A stretch of 64,000 nt of DNA from NCBI GenBank assembly GCA_949825045.1, contig OX463812.1, positions 4,696,661 through 4,760,660 on the forward strand, written 5' to 3'. Below are positions 50,355-62,578 of this stretch, one piece after another; the stretch's first letter is position 1; every line of letters starts with the position of its first letter. This DNA is from Argyresthia goedartella. Taxonomy: Eukaryota; Arthropoda; Insecta; Lepidoptera; Argyresthiidae. The position numbers and the translations under genes are program-made. The notes beneath the pieces were generated by a model. It saw nothing but the letters and a program-made list of their open reading frames with translations. It made no database searches and had not been told where the DNA came from.

Positions 50355-50984
50355 ACGCAACGAGCCACTGATTCGTTGACGTTCACTTTCTTTGGGGGGG
50401 AAATAACTTCTTCTTTTTTCATTACCTGGGCCAGTTAGGCTCGGGTATCTAGCCACTTAGTTCTTTTCACTTCAGAGATTTGTAGACGAAAGACCACATT
50501 CTTGATTTTGCCAGTCTAAAGAAACTGTTTTGCCTTCCAATCTTCCAAATTTCAAACTTGTTTTGCGATTTTGAATTTGACGTTATTCCACCCAATCCAA
50601 GGGCCAGCGAGAGCCATAGATAAAGACTATATGAAGCGTACGAAAAAAACATAGATCAAATAGCAAATTGTCAAAAACTAGTGCTATCAAAGAAGTAAAA
50701 AAATTTAAAAATCATAGTTATTCCTACGAATAAAGCTGAAAATCAAGTCCATGACATGAGTCGTTTGCACATTTTACAGTTTTACCTATAAAAATTACAA
50801 ATTTATATTTGCAGACCTGTTCAAGCAAAATCCTCTTTGAGCGTTTTATGTTTTTGTGATTTATAGTACAGTAAGTCAGTTTTAACTACAACACTGTTGT
50901 GAGTTCGTTCATTGTTTTAGGGTCTGTGGATGTCAGCTGAAGCAAAAAAAATCTAAAGCCATAAACTCAAGACTAGTGTTAATC
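50355..50984. other. AT-rich DNA, no recognised feature
   Basis: A G-run (50393-50400) and otherwise featureless sequence. Confidence 0.4.
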
Positions 50985-51223
50985 GCATATCAAAAATACT
51001 GATTTTCACAGAAAAAAAGGATCAACAAAAACACTTTTTATGTTTTAAATATTTTATGTGTACTTAAGTTTATGTTTTAAGTACATATTTTTTGTTGTTC
51101 TTACATGTTCAAACAAACACGAAGGATGAAGGGATCTCTTCGCTCACCCCCTTTAACCTTCATCTAAGCTACCTTAGCATTTTGCCCTGATATTTGCTGT
51201 GCAAATCAGTATTTTTGATGTGC
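50985..51223. mobile_element. 239-bp MITE with TIR of GCACATCAAAAATACTGATT type
   Basis: The left end is GCATATCAAAAATACTGATT. The right end inverted is GCACATCAAAAATACTGATT, then TGCACAGCAAA. No ORF. A longer relative lies at 54777-55719. Its middle resembles that of the MITE at 37347. Confidence 0.75.
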
Positions 51224-52150
51224 CGTTTAATATTTCCCTAAACTTTATAGAAAAAGATCTATGTATGTGTCAAAATTTACTCTGTGTTCTAACCATGGAA
51301 ATAGTATGTACTACCGTAGTAAATACTACTTCCATGGTTCCAACAAACAAACAAAAAACAACCAACATAAATTCATACATTGAGAACTGACTGACATTTG
51401 ATTTTGACATCGAGTGAACATCATCCGTATGAATGGGCTTATCGGACAGTAACTTTAAGTTGTAGAAGGTTAATAACGAAACTAAAATGCAGATTTTATT
51501 TTATAAATCACATTTTTTTGAGAATGGGTTGTAAGACTGTTTTACTCCATATAATGAGTGCTTTAAAAAAAAATATATAAATAACACTCATTCCTTGATA
51601 TATGACATTTTTTATTTATCGCTAAGAAGGCTTTTGTTAGCTTTCAGACTTTTATATGATGTGGATTCCCTCAGAAATATTTTATAATATTTTACAATTT
51701 TGTTGCGATATTATCTAAGTCTTTGTCTTCGTGGGTGTTAAGATGCTCTTTATTTTTTCTGTGAATAATAGATATTCGATCTATGACTTGAGTGCTACGG
51801 CTATTTTGCAATATTTGCCTCTGTATGTTTTAAGGCTAGATTTTTTTAGTGTTCCTTTGACATCCCTGTGGCAGGCTGAATATTTGATGCTGTTTAAAAC
51901 TTCAATATTTTCATAATATTTTCGCTGGTATGACTGTATGATGTCTATTTCATTATTTATTTTCGCATCCAGGGAGAAGATCAAATTTTTATAACGCGAA
52001 CGATTATGGACCAATTGAATTGATAATTGGTATACTAATGTGTATATGTTACGTTACGTGAACAAGTTCATTTAAATTTGGGGGCACCATTGGGGTAAAT
52101 AAGAAAATCTACAAAATAGATAGTAGATGCCGTACCCGCAGCTATTGCTG
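51224..52150. other. AT-rich DNA, dispersed-repeat scraps
   Basis: No gene. Bases about 51995-52040 (GATTATGGACCAATTGAATT) resemble 41459-41490, a common dispersed repeat segment. Confidence 0.4.
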
Positions 52151-53740
52151 AGGATATGACATTGACTGAAGTTGAGTAAGAAAGTGATAATATAAGCATG
52201 AAAGAAATAGTATGTGCGATGAATAGTATAAAAAAAGGTAAAGCGGCAGGGTATGATAGAGTATCGTTAGAGATGCTGAGGGGAGGAGATGGCGTCGTGG
52301 CTAGTCAGCTGAAACTACTCTTTAATATATGCTGGACGATCGGTCGGGTGCCAAGAGACTGGTGCAAGGCTGTTATCGTCCCACTGTATAAGGGCAACGG
52401 TTCACAGCAGGACTTTAAAAGCTACCACGCCATTAGTCTTCTCAGCATCGTCGGTAAATTTTATGCAAAAATATTGATTAAACGAGTGATGAATAAAACG
52501 GAGGAAAATATCTGGGATGCGCAGGGGGGATTCAGTAGAGGAATGGGAGTACGGACCTGATCTATGCTCTACGATGCGTAACAGAGAAACATATTTGGCA
52601 AGCTTTGAGGCAAAAGTTCACTGAGCTTTCGTAGACTTAGAAAAGGCATATGATAAAGTGATGAGGGATGATTTGTGGTAAACACTATCCGTGTATGGAG
52701 TGGACAGCCAAATGGTTCGTTCACTGAAGTCCTTGTACGTCGACTTCAGTGCATGCGTCAGGATAAACGGTGTTTACACGGGCTGGTTTAACATCTAACG
52801 TGGTGTGAGACAGGGCTGTGTAGCATCGCCATGGCTGTTCAATCTGTTCATGGATAGTTGTTTGAATAATTTAAGAGCATGATTGTGAGATACAAATGGG
52901 AGAGTTACTTATCAAGTGACTCTTATACGCTGATGATCAAGTTATTCTTGCATCGACGGTGGGTGAGCTGCAGGAGATGGTAACTCTCATGAACGAATCA
53001 CTTAAGAAGAAGAGAATGAAAGTGAATGTCAGTAAAACGAAGGTCATGGTTTTAGAAAAGGATGAAGAAATAACTGAATGCGTGATTATGATTGATGATG
53101 AACAAGTGGAACAAGAGAAGGAATTTTTATACTTGGGTAGTATGTTTACAAGAGATGGGAAATGTGAGGGTGATATTGAAAGGAGAGTGAGTGCGGGCAA
53201 TAAAATCAATGAGGCGCTGCACTCCTTGATGATTAGCCAAACGGTATCCTAAAAGGCACGTTTGGCGATCCATAATGGAGTGTTGAGTCCGACATTGATG
53301 TATGGGACCGAATGTTGGGTATGGCAGAAGAAGCATAAAAGCCGAATAAACGCTGTAGAAATGAGGTCTTTGAGGACTATATGTGGAGTAAAATTGAAAG
53401 ATAGATTGAAGAATGATTGCCCTTCACTAAGAAATCATCTGTACATTGAGAGAAGATATAGTGACAAGGATAGAGAAAGGCCAGCTTAGATGGTTTAGTC
53501 ACGTTGAAAGGATGAATGAAAGGAGATTGACGAAACAGATTTATATAGCGGGTGTGAAGGACCTATAAAGACCAAATCGGCGATTTGTTAGTGAAGGGGC
53601 AAATACGAAGTACCCGTAACCGGCGAGCCTGCATGAAGAGACTTATGAATGTTGAGGAAGCGAGAGATGTATGCCAGGATCATAGCAGGTGGAGGTCTAT
53701 GGTCTCTGCTTACCTCTCTTCTGGGAAATAGGCGTGAGCA
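52151..53740 (+). pseudogene. Degenerate LINE reverse transcriptase
   Basis: Many stops and shifts, but motifs can be read in order: IKKGKAAGYDRVSLEMLRGG, VPLYKGNGSQQDFKSYHAIS, DLEKAYDKVMRDDL, RGVRQGCVASPWLFNLFMD, FLYLGSMFTRDGKCEGD, MYGTECWVWQKKHKSRI and WFSHVERMNERRLTKQIY. The active-site YADD region is destroyed. The ending with HVERM and RRLTKQIY is typical of RTE-like insect LINEs; the clade is not certain. It is an old, inactive copy that lacks the endonuclease. Confidence 0.8.
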
Positions 53741-54776
53741 TATGTATTTATGTATAGTCAAAATAAGTAGCGAGGATTCCATTTTTGTCATAATTTTGAA
53801 ATACCTAGTATAAAGTTATGGTTCGGATTTCAATTTTAAATAATCTTAAATAAATTTTAGTTGTTTACAAGCCAAGAACGCTTTTAATGACTATTTAAGG
53901 GCCGGAGGTTTACCACAACCTTTACAGCGATTCAGATCCGGTTCAATTACTTTACAAAACTTTATACCATTTTCGTGGAGGGACTTTAAATATCCTTTAG
54001 CATTCGTCTAAACTACTCCAGATTCGGTTGAAGAATAGAAAGAGAAATCCAGCTCAAATGCTTAGCCATAAAATTTACTTCCAAGTACGTACCAGAGTCA
54101 ATTTATTCCGTGAAACGTGACCGTCCTACTAAAGGGAAAGGAAGTGTCTCTGAATCGGGCTCAATTTACAAAATGGACTACATTCGCAAATTTGATGGCC
54201 CTTCAACAACGCTGATTTATGCTTACACATATTATAAGGGTCTTTATTCGAGAAGTGACCGTAATAATGATTGAGAAAAATACGGGTTAGATTAAAGATA
54301 ATAACAATGTGTATTCTTATTTTCTGATAACGCCAAAAAAACAGTGAGTTTTAAATTTTAATCTACCGATATTGCAAGTATGCTTGGGCATCTCATAGAG
54401 TCCATATGTATTTAGTGACCATGACATTAAGATAATTGGGATTTTAAAAAAATTGAAAACCTATGACAGTATTAAAATAAAGACAGTGTAACGATACATA
54501 CGAATACGTGTTTCTTGTGGCCACTATCAATACTTAGTAAGTTGACCCTCACAAAATGGTTTAATTGCTCATAATTTTTTGATGAGCTCGCAAATAACAC
54601 ATCAGCTGTCACAATAAATCGTAATGCTATTTATTGTAAGGAAATTATAAATCTAGCAACTAAAACTGAAAGAGAGCCGCAAGTCGCTCAAAAGCCTGTA
54701 GCTCAGATAATAAAACATACGCTTGGTTAGTATTTCGGTTTCGATGAACTTAATTTTTGATGGGAAATATTAAACT
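53741..54776. other. AT-rich DNA, no recognised feature
   Basis: No gene or nameable repeat. Confidence 0.4.
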
Positions 54777-55719
54777 GCACACCAAAAATAATGATTTGCA
54801 CAGCAAATAGCAGGGCAAAATGCTGCGGTACCTTAGGTTAGGTAAACGGGGTAAAGGACGAAGCGAAGCCCTCTTTATCCTTCGTGTTAGGTTAATCATG
54901 CAAGAATAACAAAAAATACTTAAAACATAAACTTGAGTACACATAAAATATTTAAAATATAATAAAACCGGTAAAGTGCGAGTAGGACGTCGGACCCGCA
55001 CACGAAGGGTTCCATACTCACACACACACATGCACACGGAAAAACGTAAAACGACAGTCTTTTATACGTGTATATCTTTTTAATTTTTAATGATAAAATA
55101 TTAAAAACTAGGTAGGTACATTTAAGACCGGAAATCGAAACATTGAAAAATCTTTTTGTGTAGGTATGTACTATGTAATTATTAAACTATGTTATCAGGT
55201 TAACGAAACTCTTTGCTCATTGAAAGCGGAAGTGATAGAAATTGAGTAACTTATTTACAGAAATAAAAACAATTATGCTAAAAAACTTAATATAATTTAT
55301 TATAATTCGAATGAGCAATTATAAATCGTATTAACAACAAATAACTGAGCAAAACACTCAATACCTACAATTAAAGATCTTTTCCGATAATAAAAGGGAA
55401 AGTCGAATTTTAAACAATAAACAAATAAAACAAAATAGCTAAGAAATCTCCATACCAATAATTTCTTGTATGGGTACTTCTTTTATTTCTTAAACCCGGT
55501 ATGTTTCATTATTTGTTGTTATAGCGGCAATAGAAATGCACATTCTGTGAAAATTTCAGCTCTCTACCTATTTCGGTTGATCCGATAGACCCCGGTGACG
55601 GACGGATGGACGGACGGACAGACAGACGGACAGCGGAGGCTTAGTAATAGGGTCCCGTTTGGCACCATTCGGTTTTTGCTGATTCTTTTTTGCTGTGCAA
55701 ATCAGTATTTTTGATGTGC
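54777..55719. mobile_element. 943-bp relative of the 50985 MITE, with an inserted dispersed repeat
   Basis: The left end is GCACACCAAAAATAATGATT and the right end inverted is GCACATCAAAAATACTGATT. The first 185 bp and the last 32 bp match the small MITE in inverse orientation. In between (about 54961-55687) lies another repeat with AAGTGCGAGTAGGACGTCGG near its left end and a GGAC/GACG microsatellite (55598-55634) near its right, a unit widespread in Lepidoptera. No ORF. Confidence 0.7.
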
Positions 55720-56011
55720 GATTAAATACTAGCCATTTTTTATTTGTACTTATAGGTAAACGCAACAGCGTTCAGAAGCTATTTATTCTCAGTAGCGATA
55801 AAGCACGATCGACACGATCCTTGTTCATGAATAATTATTCAGATAGATAGATCTTTTGATGAACAGTGGCTAATATCAAATCGAAGCGGTCTGGTGGTTT
55901 TATGCTTGCTTTTCACACAGGAGATGCACGTCCGAATTTAGTGCTAAAAATGTATTAATGAGATAAGTAAAAAACCGACCAAGTGCGAGTCGGACTCGGG
56001 CACGAAGGGTT

Positions 56012-57517
56012 TTATTTTATTTGATTTTTATTTTATTTTATTGTATTTGGGACATCAACAGCAAATAATATAGATAAGTTACTATATTAAACAATAGAGG
56101 AATAAAGCCAGTTACAGATATCCACAGAAGATACAGAAACAAGTAGAAGAAAAACTTAGCAATAAGAATAAAGAAACTATCGCAAGAAAGAAAAGTGATC
56201 TACTTATAGAATTACAAGTCAGTAAAAAATAACAATAATAAGTACATTAATGAAAGAAAGTATGTAATAAAAATATATGCATGATAAAGTGCAATGTGAG
56301 GAGTATAACTGTGTTGTGAAGGCGTGAATATGAGTGTGTGGGTGTGTGTAAGATCACTTGTTTCCCTCATCAACTATCAACAAATTCATGATATCGAAAG
56401 CGTTTATTTTTTTATTGAATTCAGAGGAAAAGCGAACCATGGTAGGATTTTGGGCATAGTTGGTGTGAACAAGAGGGATGGAGAATAGCCTATTAGATGT
56501 ATGGAGAGTACGATGTTTTGGAACACAAAAATAAAATTCTGATAGCAGCGTAGGAGAATCGAGACTACCAGATAGGATATCGTGGAGCAACATCATATCC
56601 AATATTACTCTGCGATCTTCAAGCGTGGCGAGGTGATGATGCCGACGGGACTCCTCGTACGAGCGACCCTGGTTAAGGGATCTATAGTTTAGTTGTTTCA
56701 AAAATTTGGATTGTATACGCTCAATACGTTGGATGTATGTAATATAATTCGGGGTATAAATACATGATGCATATTCCAAGATATTCCAAACACAATAAAC
56801 CTGATTTATGCATCCGAGGTCGCTGAACGGTTTGCAGATGCGAATAACAAAACCGAGACCTTGAAACGCGCGGCCGACGATGTTCTCAATGTGCATTTGA
56901 AATGTCAGTTTGTTATCGAGCATGACACCTAAATCTCGGATCGAGTCGACGCGAGTGAGTGGTTGGTTATTAATATTGTAATTATATACAATAGGCTCTT
57001 TACGTCTGGTGAAGGATATTTGGACACATTTGCTAGAGTTGACAGAAATTCTGTTCTGTTTATAATATTCACTAAGGCGGTCATGGTTGGATTGCAGCCT
57101 AGCACAATCAATACTATTGGTCACATTAAGGTAAATCTTTTTATCATCGGCATATAACAGAAACCTACATTCACGAAATTGTGTGTATATGTCATAGAGA
57201 TAGGCATTATAGAAAAGAGAACCCAAATGAGAAATCTGTGGCACCCTAGATGGTATGTTTATGAAGTTTGAATTATTTCCCCCAACAACCACAGCATGCT
57301 GTCTATTAGATATATACGCGGTGATCCACCTGAAGAGGTCATCGTGAATTCCTAAATGGGAAATTTGCGCAACAGGATGATGTATTCCACGCGATTGAAA
57401 GCTTTCTCAAAATCTGTGTAGACCACGTCAACCTGTCTGCGTCTGTCCATCATGCTGAGTACAAAATTAAAAAATTCAGTAAGATTACTAATAGCAGAAA
57501 AAATTGGGTAAATCATT
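56012..57517 (-). pseudogene. 5'-truncated LINE reverse transcriptase (CR1/jockey type)
   Basis: Minus-strand remnant: VYTDFEKAFNRVEY (near 57420, then shifts), LLYADDKKIYLNV (RT active site, about 57165), RDLGVMLDNKLTF, FSSEFNKKINAFD and the end at 56354. The 3' side ends in an ATAAAATAAAATAAAA-like tail at 56012-56050. Everything upstream of the palm domain is missing. An adjoining AAGTGCGAGTCGGACTCGG scrap (55980) belongs to another repeat. Confidence 0.8.
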
Positions 57518-58240
57518 CAAATTCCAAATCTCTTTATTACTGTAGATATCTTTATTACATATACTTAGCAATTGACATTTTTTGCCACTTCTCTACATTG
57601 GGCCACTGTGGGAGAAGAAGGGCGTAGAAACTCCCACAGATTGATTTTTAGATCTCTTTTAAAGATTGCTTGTGCTTAACTAATACAAAATTTATAATAT
57701 CATAATTAATAAGTAGGAATAAATAATTACAAAACTATTAACTGCAAGGTCTGTTTTGAGCCAGATTAACCCCATACAGTCCCATCATGTAAGTAATCTT
57801 GAACATTATAATATCCCATTTTCGACAAAGTCGCTTTAACATGGTTATTAAGTTACTCAAATGGCAATTTCAAGATCTCCAGAGGTATCTTGTTATAGTA
57901 GAGAATGCATTGACCCTTGAAGGAATTGCTAAGCTTCGCGAGTCTAAACCGGGGCGCAAGTAGTCTGCGATGTAGTACAGCTATCGCTAAGTTTAGCAAA
58001 TGTTGTAAGGTTCTTGCGAACATAAATTATGTTTTCGAAAATAAATTGACTAGCTACAGTTAGTATGTCAATTTCTTTAAAAAGCTCTCTTAAGGAGTCT
58101 GTGAGTTTTTAATTATAAATTGCTCGAATAGCTCTTTTCTGTAAAATAAAAATAGTTTGAATATCCGCTGCTTTCCCCCACAACAACATACCATATGGAC
58201 ATCACACTATGAAAGTAACTAAAATATACTAGCCTAGATG
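57518..58240 (-). pseudogene. LINE 3' fragment, CR1-like
   Basis: The reading GMLLWGKAADIQTIFILQKRAIRAIYN, LRELFKEIDILTVASQFIFE and IIYVRKNLTTFA appears with stops on the minus strand. These are the post-RT region motifs of a LINE related to that at 14020-26611 (VLQKRAVRAIYK there). A 3' UTR of about 350 bp follows. Confidence 0.75.
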
Positions 58241-59629
58241 TATTAATATTCATAATCATATTCATATTCATATTCATTTATTTACATATAACATGTACAA
58301 TACACACTACAGGTGGAAAATGTATGTAGGGTACATGCACCCTGACAGGGTATAACAAATTTATCTACACATACACATAACTTTTACACTGACCCGATCA
58401 GCTGTTCACAGGTTAAAGAGACTAAATTTACTTTCCTAATAATTTTTATCTTCGAAGAATTCCTCAGCACGTAGTTGCATTTTTCGGCGAGCTAACATTT
58501 TAAAAGTTTTTTAAATTTTGTTAAATCTTCCATTTCCTGGAGATTTTTGGGTAAATTATTATATATTTTTGTAGCCATGGTAAAGGGACCACATTATACG
58601 ATTTTAAGTTTTGTCTGGGGACAGGATAAGTAGCTTTTAGGTCTTAAATTATTTGGACGGGAATATTTTGGGAACATATGTAAGTTTTTTTTTACAAAGT
58701 TGCTGATTTCTAATATATAGATAGAAGTTAGTGTAAGTATTTTATATTGTTTAAAATAGGGCTTGCAGCTAGTCATATTGTCTATATTAGCAATTATTCT
58801 GAAGCATTTCTTTTGTAATAAAAACAAGTTTGGTACCTTGGTACTGTTTCGCCATACCACTATACCATATTGTAGCCACGCGTGAGCATAGGCATAATAT
58901 GCTGAGAGAGCAGTCTTCACATCTGTGTATTTCTTTAATTCGAGCAGCGCGTAAGTGAATCTTGATAGTTTGGTTGATATATTTGCAATGTGGTCTTTCC
59001 AGTTTATATTGCTAGCTATGTTAATGCCTAGTAAAGGGTTAGTTTTAGCACATTCGATTTTATTACTTAGATGACGGTACCTCGGACGTTTTTGATGTGG
59101 TTTAAATTGTAATAGTTTTGTTTTGGAATAATTTATTTGTAAATTGTGTTCACTTAACCAGTTAATTAATGTATCAAATGTAGTTTGAAGAAGTACATTG
59201 AGGTCGGTGGCATTTTGGCAAGGTATAACTATTGATATATCGTCGGCAAATAGAGTGGATGAATGGTTAATTTGTTTAGGCAAGTCATTAATGTAGAGCA
59301 GAAAGAGAATGCACACCAGTACACTTTCTTGGGGGATTGACTTAGTGACATGTGCTTTTTATAAACAGCTAGTGATGTCGAGTTGTTTTTTCTAAATCCA
59401 TATTGGGACTTACTAAATATATTAAATTGTTCACAGAAGAAATATTGTCTGTTTGCCATGGCAGTTTCAAAGATTTTTGCGAATGTTGGTAAAAGAGCAA
59501 TTGGTCTGTAGTTTGTGCAGTTACTTTTTTACCTTTTTTGTAAATAGGTTTAATTGTGGATAGTTTTAAGAGGTCTGGTACTATACCATCTGCAAAAGAC
59601 TGATTTATAAGAAACGACAGAATAGGGGC
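58241..59629 (-). pseudogene. LINE reverse transcriptase remnant, CR1-like
   Basis: Minus-strand motifs: LINQSFADGIVPDLLKLS, SQYGFRKNNSTSLAVY, YINDLPKQINHSS, STLFADDISIVIP, LLGINIASNINWKDHI and FLLQKKCFRIIAN, ending near 58594. There is a frameshift around 59320, and the GVPQGS region is lost. The 3' end has an ATTCAT repeat (58250-58280). It is cut on the right by the LTR of BEL-3. Confidence 0.8.
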
Positions 59630-60192
59630 TGATTAATTCCACGCCTCTCCGAACGGCGTGGAATCCTGAGGGGGATGTGCCTTTGCCACGTGAGAGAAAA
59701 GAATTGATGAAATTTGTTTACTGACCTTGTCTCCGTAGGCAGGAAATCGAAAGCTCGATTCGAGACGGGAATACGCAAAGGGGCACAGTTTGGGATAGGA
59801 TATGGAGCGAATCGAAACTTATCGTTGCTGCCGACGCCGTCGCCGGCGTGCTGCCTGCCGTGACCGTGGAGTCGCCACTACCGATGCGACGATGTCCAAT
59901 CAACCGGGATCACTTGGCCGCTGACGCGAATCTACTTATTTCAATCAATAGCCCGACGCTATGAGGTAGATTTACAGTATGACCAGGCCCGATGCCTGTA
60001 TGATAATTGGTACACCGAAATACCATCACGGGGCCCGAGCCGCCATGTTATTCTCACCGATGAGAAAGACCAAGAGAAAAATTAACCTCCAATTTTACAT
60101 CTCGTTTCCGATACGAGTGACAACTGCGATTCTGTTTCCGTTCCGAGTCGCGCAACAAGAGGAGGTGCGTTCCGAAGCATAAATATTAAACA
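59630..60192 (-). repeat. BEL-3 3' LTR (probable)
   Basis: Ends in AATATTAAACA directly before the hairpin/polypurine segment, as in BEL-2. The left edge is set at TGATTAATTCC where the LINE similarity stops; the 5' LTR is outside the window, so this is not proven. It contains a 10-bp perfect stem (ATTCCACGCC ... GGCGTGGAAT) at 59636-59664. Confidence 0.55.
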
Positions 60193-60203
60193 GTCACCCG
60201 CCC

Positions 60204-60223
60204 GGACAGGCTCGAACCTGTCC
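60204..60223 (-). promoter_or_regulatory. Hairpin after the BEL-3 pol stop
   Basis: GGACAGG CTCGAA CCTGTCC, directly against the TAG at 60224-60226. Same stem and spacing as in BEL-2 (15578-15597), with a different loop. Confidence 0.55.
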
Positions 60224-62575
60224 CTAATCAATAGGAAGGCGAGAAAATGTTGCGACCGATCTCTTGAGGACCGAGTCCCCCACCTTGACTTCTGCTGATC
60301 GAGGCGTGCCATCCCGACCCGTGTACAAATTGACGATCCGTCCTCGTCTCCATCTCAATGAATGCAGGTTCGCATCCTTAATCAGCACCAAATCACCGAC
60401 TTGAGGGGGGCTCGTCCGGTCAGTCCACTTAAGGCGCTGCTGCAAGATGTGCAAATACTCAAGGGACCACCGTTTCCAAAAATCTTGAGCCATCTGCTGC
60501 AACATCTGCCACCTAGTTAACCGACTTAACTTAACATCACCGAATGGGCACTCTGGCAGGGCGTTAAGGGGCTGACCTATCAGGAAGTGACCTGGCGTCA
60601 ACGCTTCCAAATCATTTGGATCCGAACTGAGCGGGCACAACGGACGCGAGTTCAGTGTCATTTCAATTTTACAGAACAGCTTCGCAAGCTCTTCAAAGCG
60701 TAGAGAGGTCTCACCGATGATCCTCGTCAGGTGCGACTTAGCCGATTTAACCGCAGCCTCAAATATTCCTCCCCAATGAGGACATCCCGGCGGACTGAAA
60801 ACCCATTCAATCCCTCGTCGGGAGCAAGCCGTACCGATGGCGTCCTGGTTACCGTTCAGGAATTGAGTGACCTCCTGCAGATATCGCCTGGCTCCGACAA
60901 AATTTGTGCCGTTGTCCGAACGGACTAATGTCGGGAGGCCCCTTCGTGAGACGAACCGATCCAGACATGCGATAAATGCCTCCGTAGTGAGGTCACTGAC
61001 CACCTCCAAGTGGACTGCCTTCGTGGCCAAGCACACGAAGACGCACAGGTATGCCTTCACTAATCTGGCGTTCCGTAGCTGTGAAGACTTGACCATGAAT
61101 GGTCCCGCGAAATCCGTTCCGACACCCGCAAAGGGCCGGATTTCGTTAACCCTATCCGAGGGCAAATCGCCCATCTGGGGCTGCATCGTAGCCGCCTTGG
61201 CCCGATAACAAGGCAGGCACCGAAATACGACGCTACGCACTAAGCGTCTTCCCGATACAATCCAGAACTCGCGCTGGAGAAACGCCATCAAGGCGTGGCA
61301 TCCGACATGCCCATTCCGAATGTGTCGATCCTGAATCAACAGTTTGACCAACTTCCCTTTCCTAGGGAGTAACAACGGGTGGCGAGCCGCATAAGGCAGG
61401 TTGGCATTCCACAGCCGACCTCCTACCCTCAGCAATCCTTGAGGGTCAATAAACGGGTTGAGCCGAGCCACAGCTCCCTTCAGTTGGACGCGTCCGCGTC
61501 TCAGAATGTCCAATTCGGACTTAAAGTGCACCGTCTGCACGTTCCGTACCAATGCGAACAACGCATGGTTCCGTTCCCGTGGTGTCAGGACCTGTGTCCG
61601 CACTCGTTGCGCCTCAGAATTCCGACAATTCCGCGCAAATCGGCAGATCCAGGCGGTCACATTGACCAGCTTGTCGAGCGAGCTGTACCGTTCCAGCAGG
61701 CTGAACTCCTCTTCCGGCTCTGGCTGCGTCGTACAGACACCGACTGTCAAGGCGCCGTTCGCCGTGGTAACGCGTGGACTCATTGGCCAATCCGATTCGG
61801 CTTGAGTCAACCATTTTGGACCCCACCACAAGGGATGTCCAACCAACTCCGGAGCGTGACACAATCGACCTGACCGAAGGCGACCAGTATTGTTCCGACA
61901 AAACCGTTCACACTCCTCCTCAACCGGGTCCAACCGGCGGACCGTAGGTGGTTCCTCCACCTCCCAAAACTTCTGTATCACCTCCGAGAGTACAGAACCG
62001 AATAAGGGACTACGAGTCGCTAGGCGTGGGGCAGCCGGCATGACCGGACCCATTACCGCATGGCCCAGTCTGGTGTTGAACGAAACCAGACCAGTCGCCT
62101 GCACAACGTGGACACCTGGCACTAACAGGTATCCCAAGGCATCGACACCCAATAAAATGTCTACTGGGCCCGGAATATCAAACTCCGGGTCAGCCAGTGA
62201 CAACCCAGCGACCAACTGTCGCACCGAGGGCGACAACCGTACGTGAGGGTGTGAGCCCATCACATTAGGCATGACTAATGCCGTGACCGTCAGATTCACC
62301 GATGAATCCACCCATGACGAGAGAGTAATCCGACATACTCCCTTAACGGAACCGACTTCCGTGTTCCCAATTCCCCGAATGGAATGTGGATACTCCCTTA
62401 CCGTAATGCCCAACCGTCTTACAAGGTTGCACGAGACTAAGCACCCCTGGGCCCCCGAGTCCAATAGTGCTCGTGCCATACATGATTTGCCGTCCGAACT
62501 CCACGCTATCACTGAGGCGGTGGGGAGCATGACCGTCTGTGGAGTGGCGGCACCTTGTAAGTGGGCGGCGTGTCC
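60224..62575 (-). CDS. BEL-3 pol with protease and integrase but no RT/RNase H
   Basis: Open without stops from the gag UAG to 60224. Protease: RALLDSGAQGCLVS (near 62460). At about 61868 the reading goes from TGRLRSGR straight to HAPELVGHPLWWG. In BEL-2 these two motifs are separated by about 515 codons holding the RT and RNase H active sites. The integrase is complete: zinc region (DRHIRNGHVGC, RCLPCYRAK), VGTDFAGPF, RSDNGTNFVG, GGIFEAAVKSAK, and the C-terminal KRWSLEYLHILQQ and GDLVLIKD. The join keeps the frame, which is why the open frame is long. The first ATG (62530) lies 15 codons after the UAG. The deletion removes the polymerase, so this is a non-autonomous copy. Confidence 0.88.
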   Translation of the reverse strand, partial: GHAAHLQGAATPQTVMLPTASVIAWSSDGKSCMARALLDSGAQGCLVSCNLVRRLGITVREYPHSIRGIGNTEVGSVKGVCRITLSSWVDSSVNLTVTALVMPNVMGSHPHVRLSPSVRQLVAGLSLADPEFDIPGPVDILLGVDALGYLLVPGVHVVQATGLVSFNTRLGHAVMGPVMPAAPRLATRSPLFGSVLSEVIQKFWEVEEPPTVRRLDPVEEECERFCRNNTGRLRSGRLCHAPELVGHPLWWGPKWLTQAESDWPMSPRVTTANGALTVGVCTTQPEPEEEFSLLERYSSLDKLVNVTAWICRFARNCRNSEAQRVRTQVLTPRERNHALFALVRNVQTVHFKSELDILRRGRVQLKGAVARLNPFIDPQGLLRVGGRLWNANLPYAARHPLLLPRKGKLVKLLIQDRHIRNGHVGCHALMAFLQREFWIVSGRRLVRSVVFRCLPCYRAKAATMQPQMGDLPSDRVNEIRPFAGVGTDFAGPFMVKSSQLRNARLVKAYLCVFVCLATKAVHLEVVSDLTTEAFIACLDRFVSRRGLPTLVRSDNGTNFVGARRYLQEVTQFLNGNQDAIGTACSRRGIEWVFSPPGCPHWGGIFEAAVKSAKSHLTRIIGETSLRFEELAKLFCKIEMTLNSRPLCPLSSDPNDLEALTPGHFLIGQPLNALPECPFGDVKLSRLTRWQMLQQMAQDFWKRWSLEYLHILQQRLKWTDRTSPPQVGDLVLIKDANLHSLRWRRGRIVNLYTGRDGTPRSAEVKVGDSVLKRSVATFSRLPID

Positions 62576-62578
62576 CTA
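62576..62578 (-). promoter_or_regulatory. In-frame UAG between gag and pol, possible readthrough site (BEL-3)
   Basis: Context CGC TAG GGA, in frame with gag and pol and at the same place as in BEL-2. Confidence 0.55.

Noticed and set aside
51781..52014. 77-codon minus-strand open frame
   Set aside because: AT-rich, Lys/Asn/Ile-heavy, no recognisable motif, no splice context.
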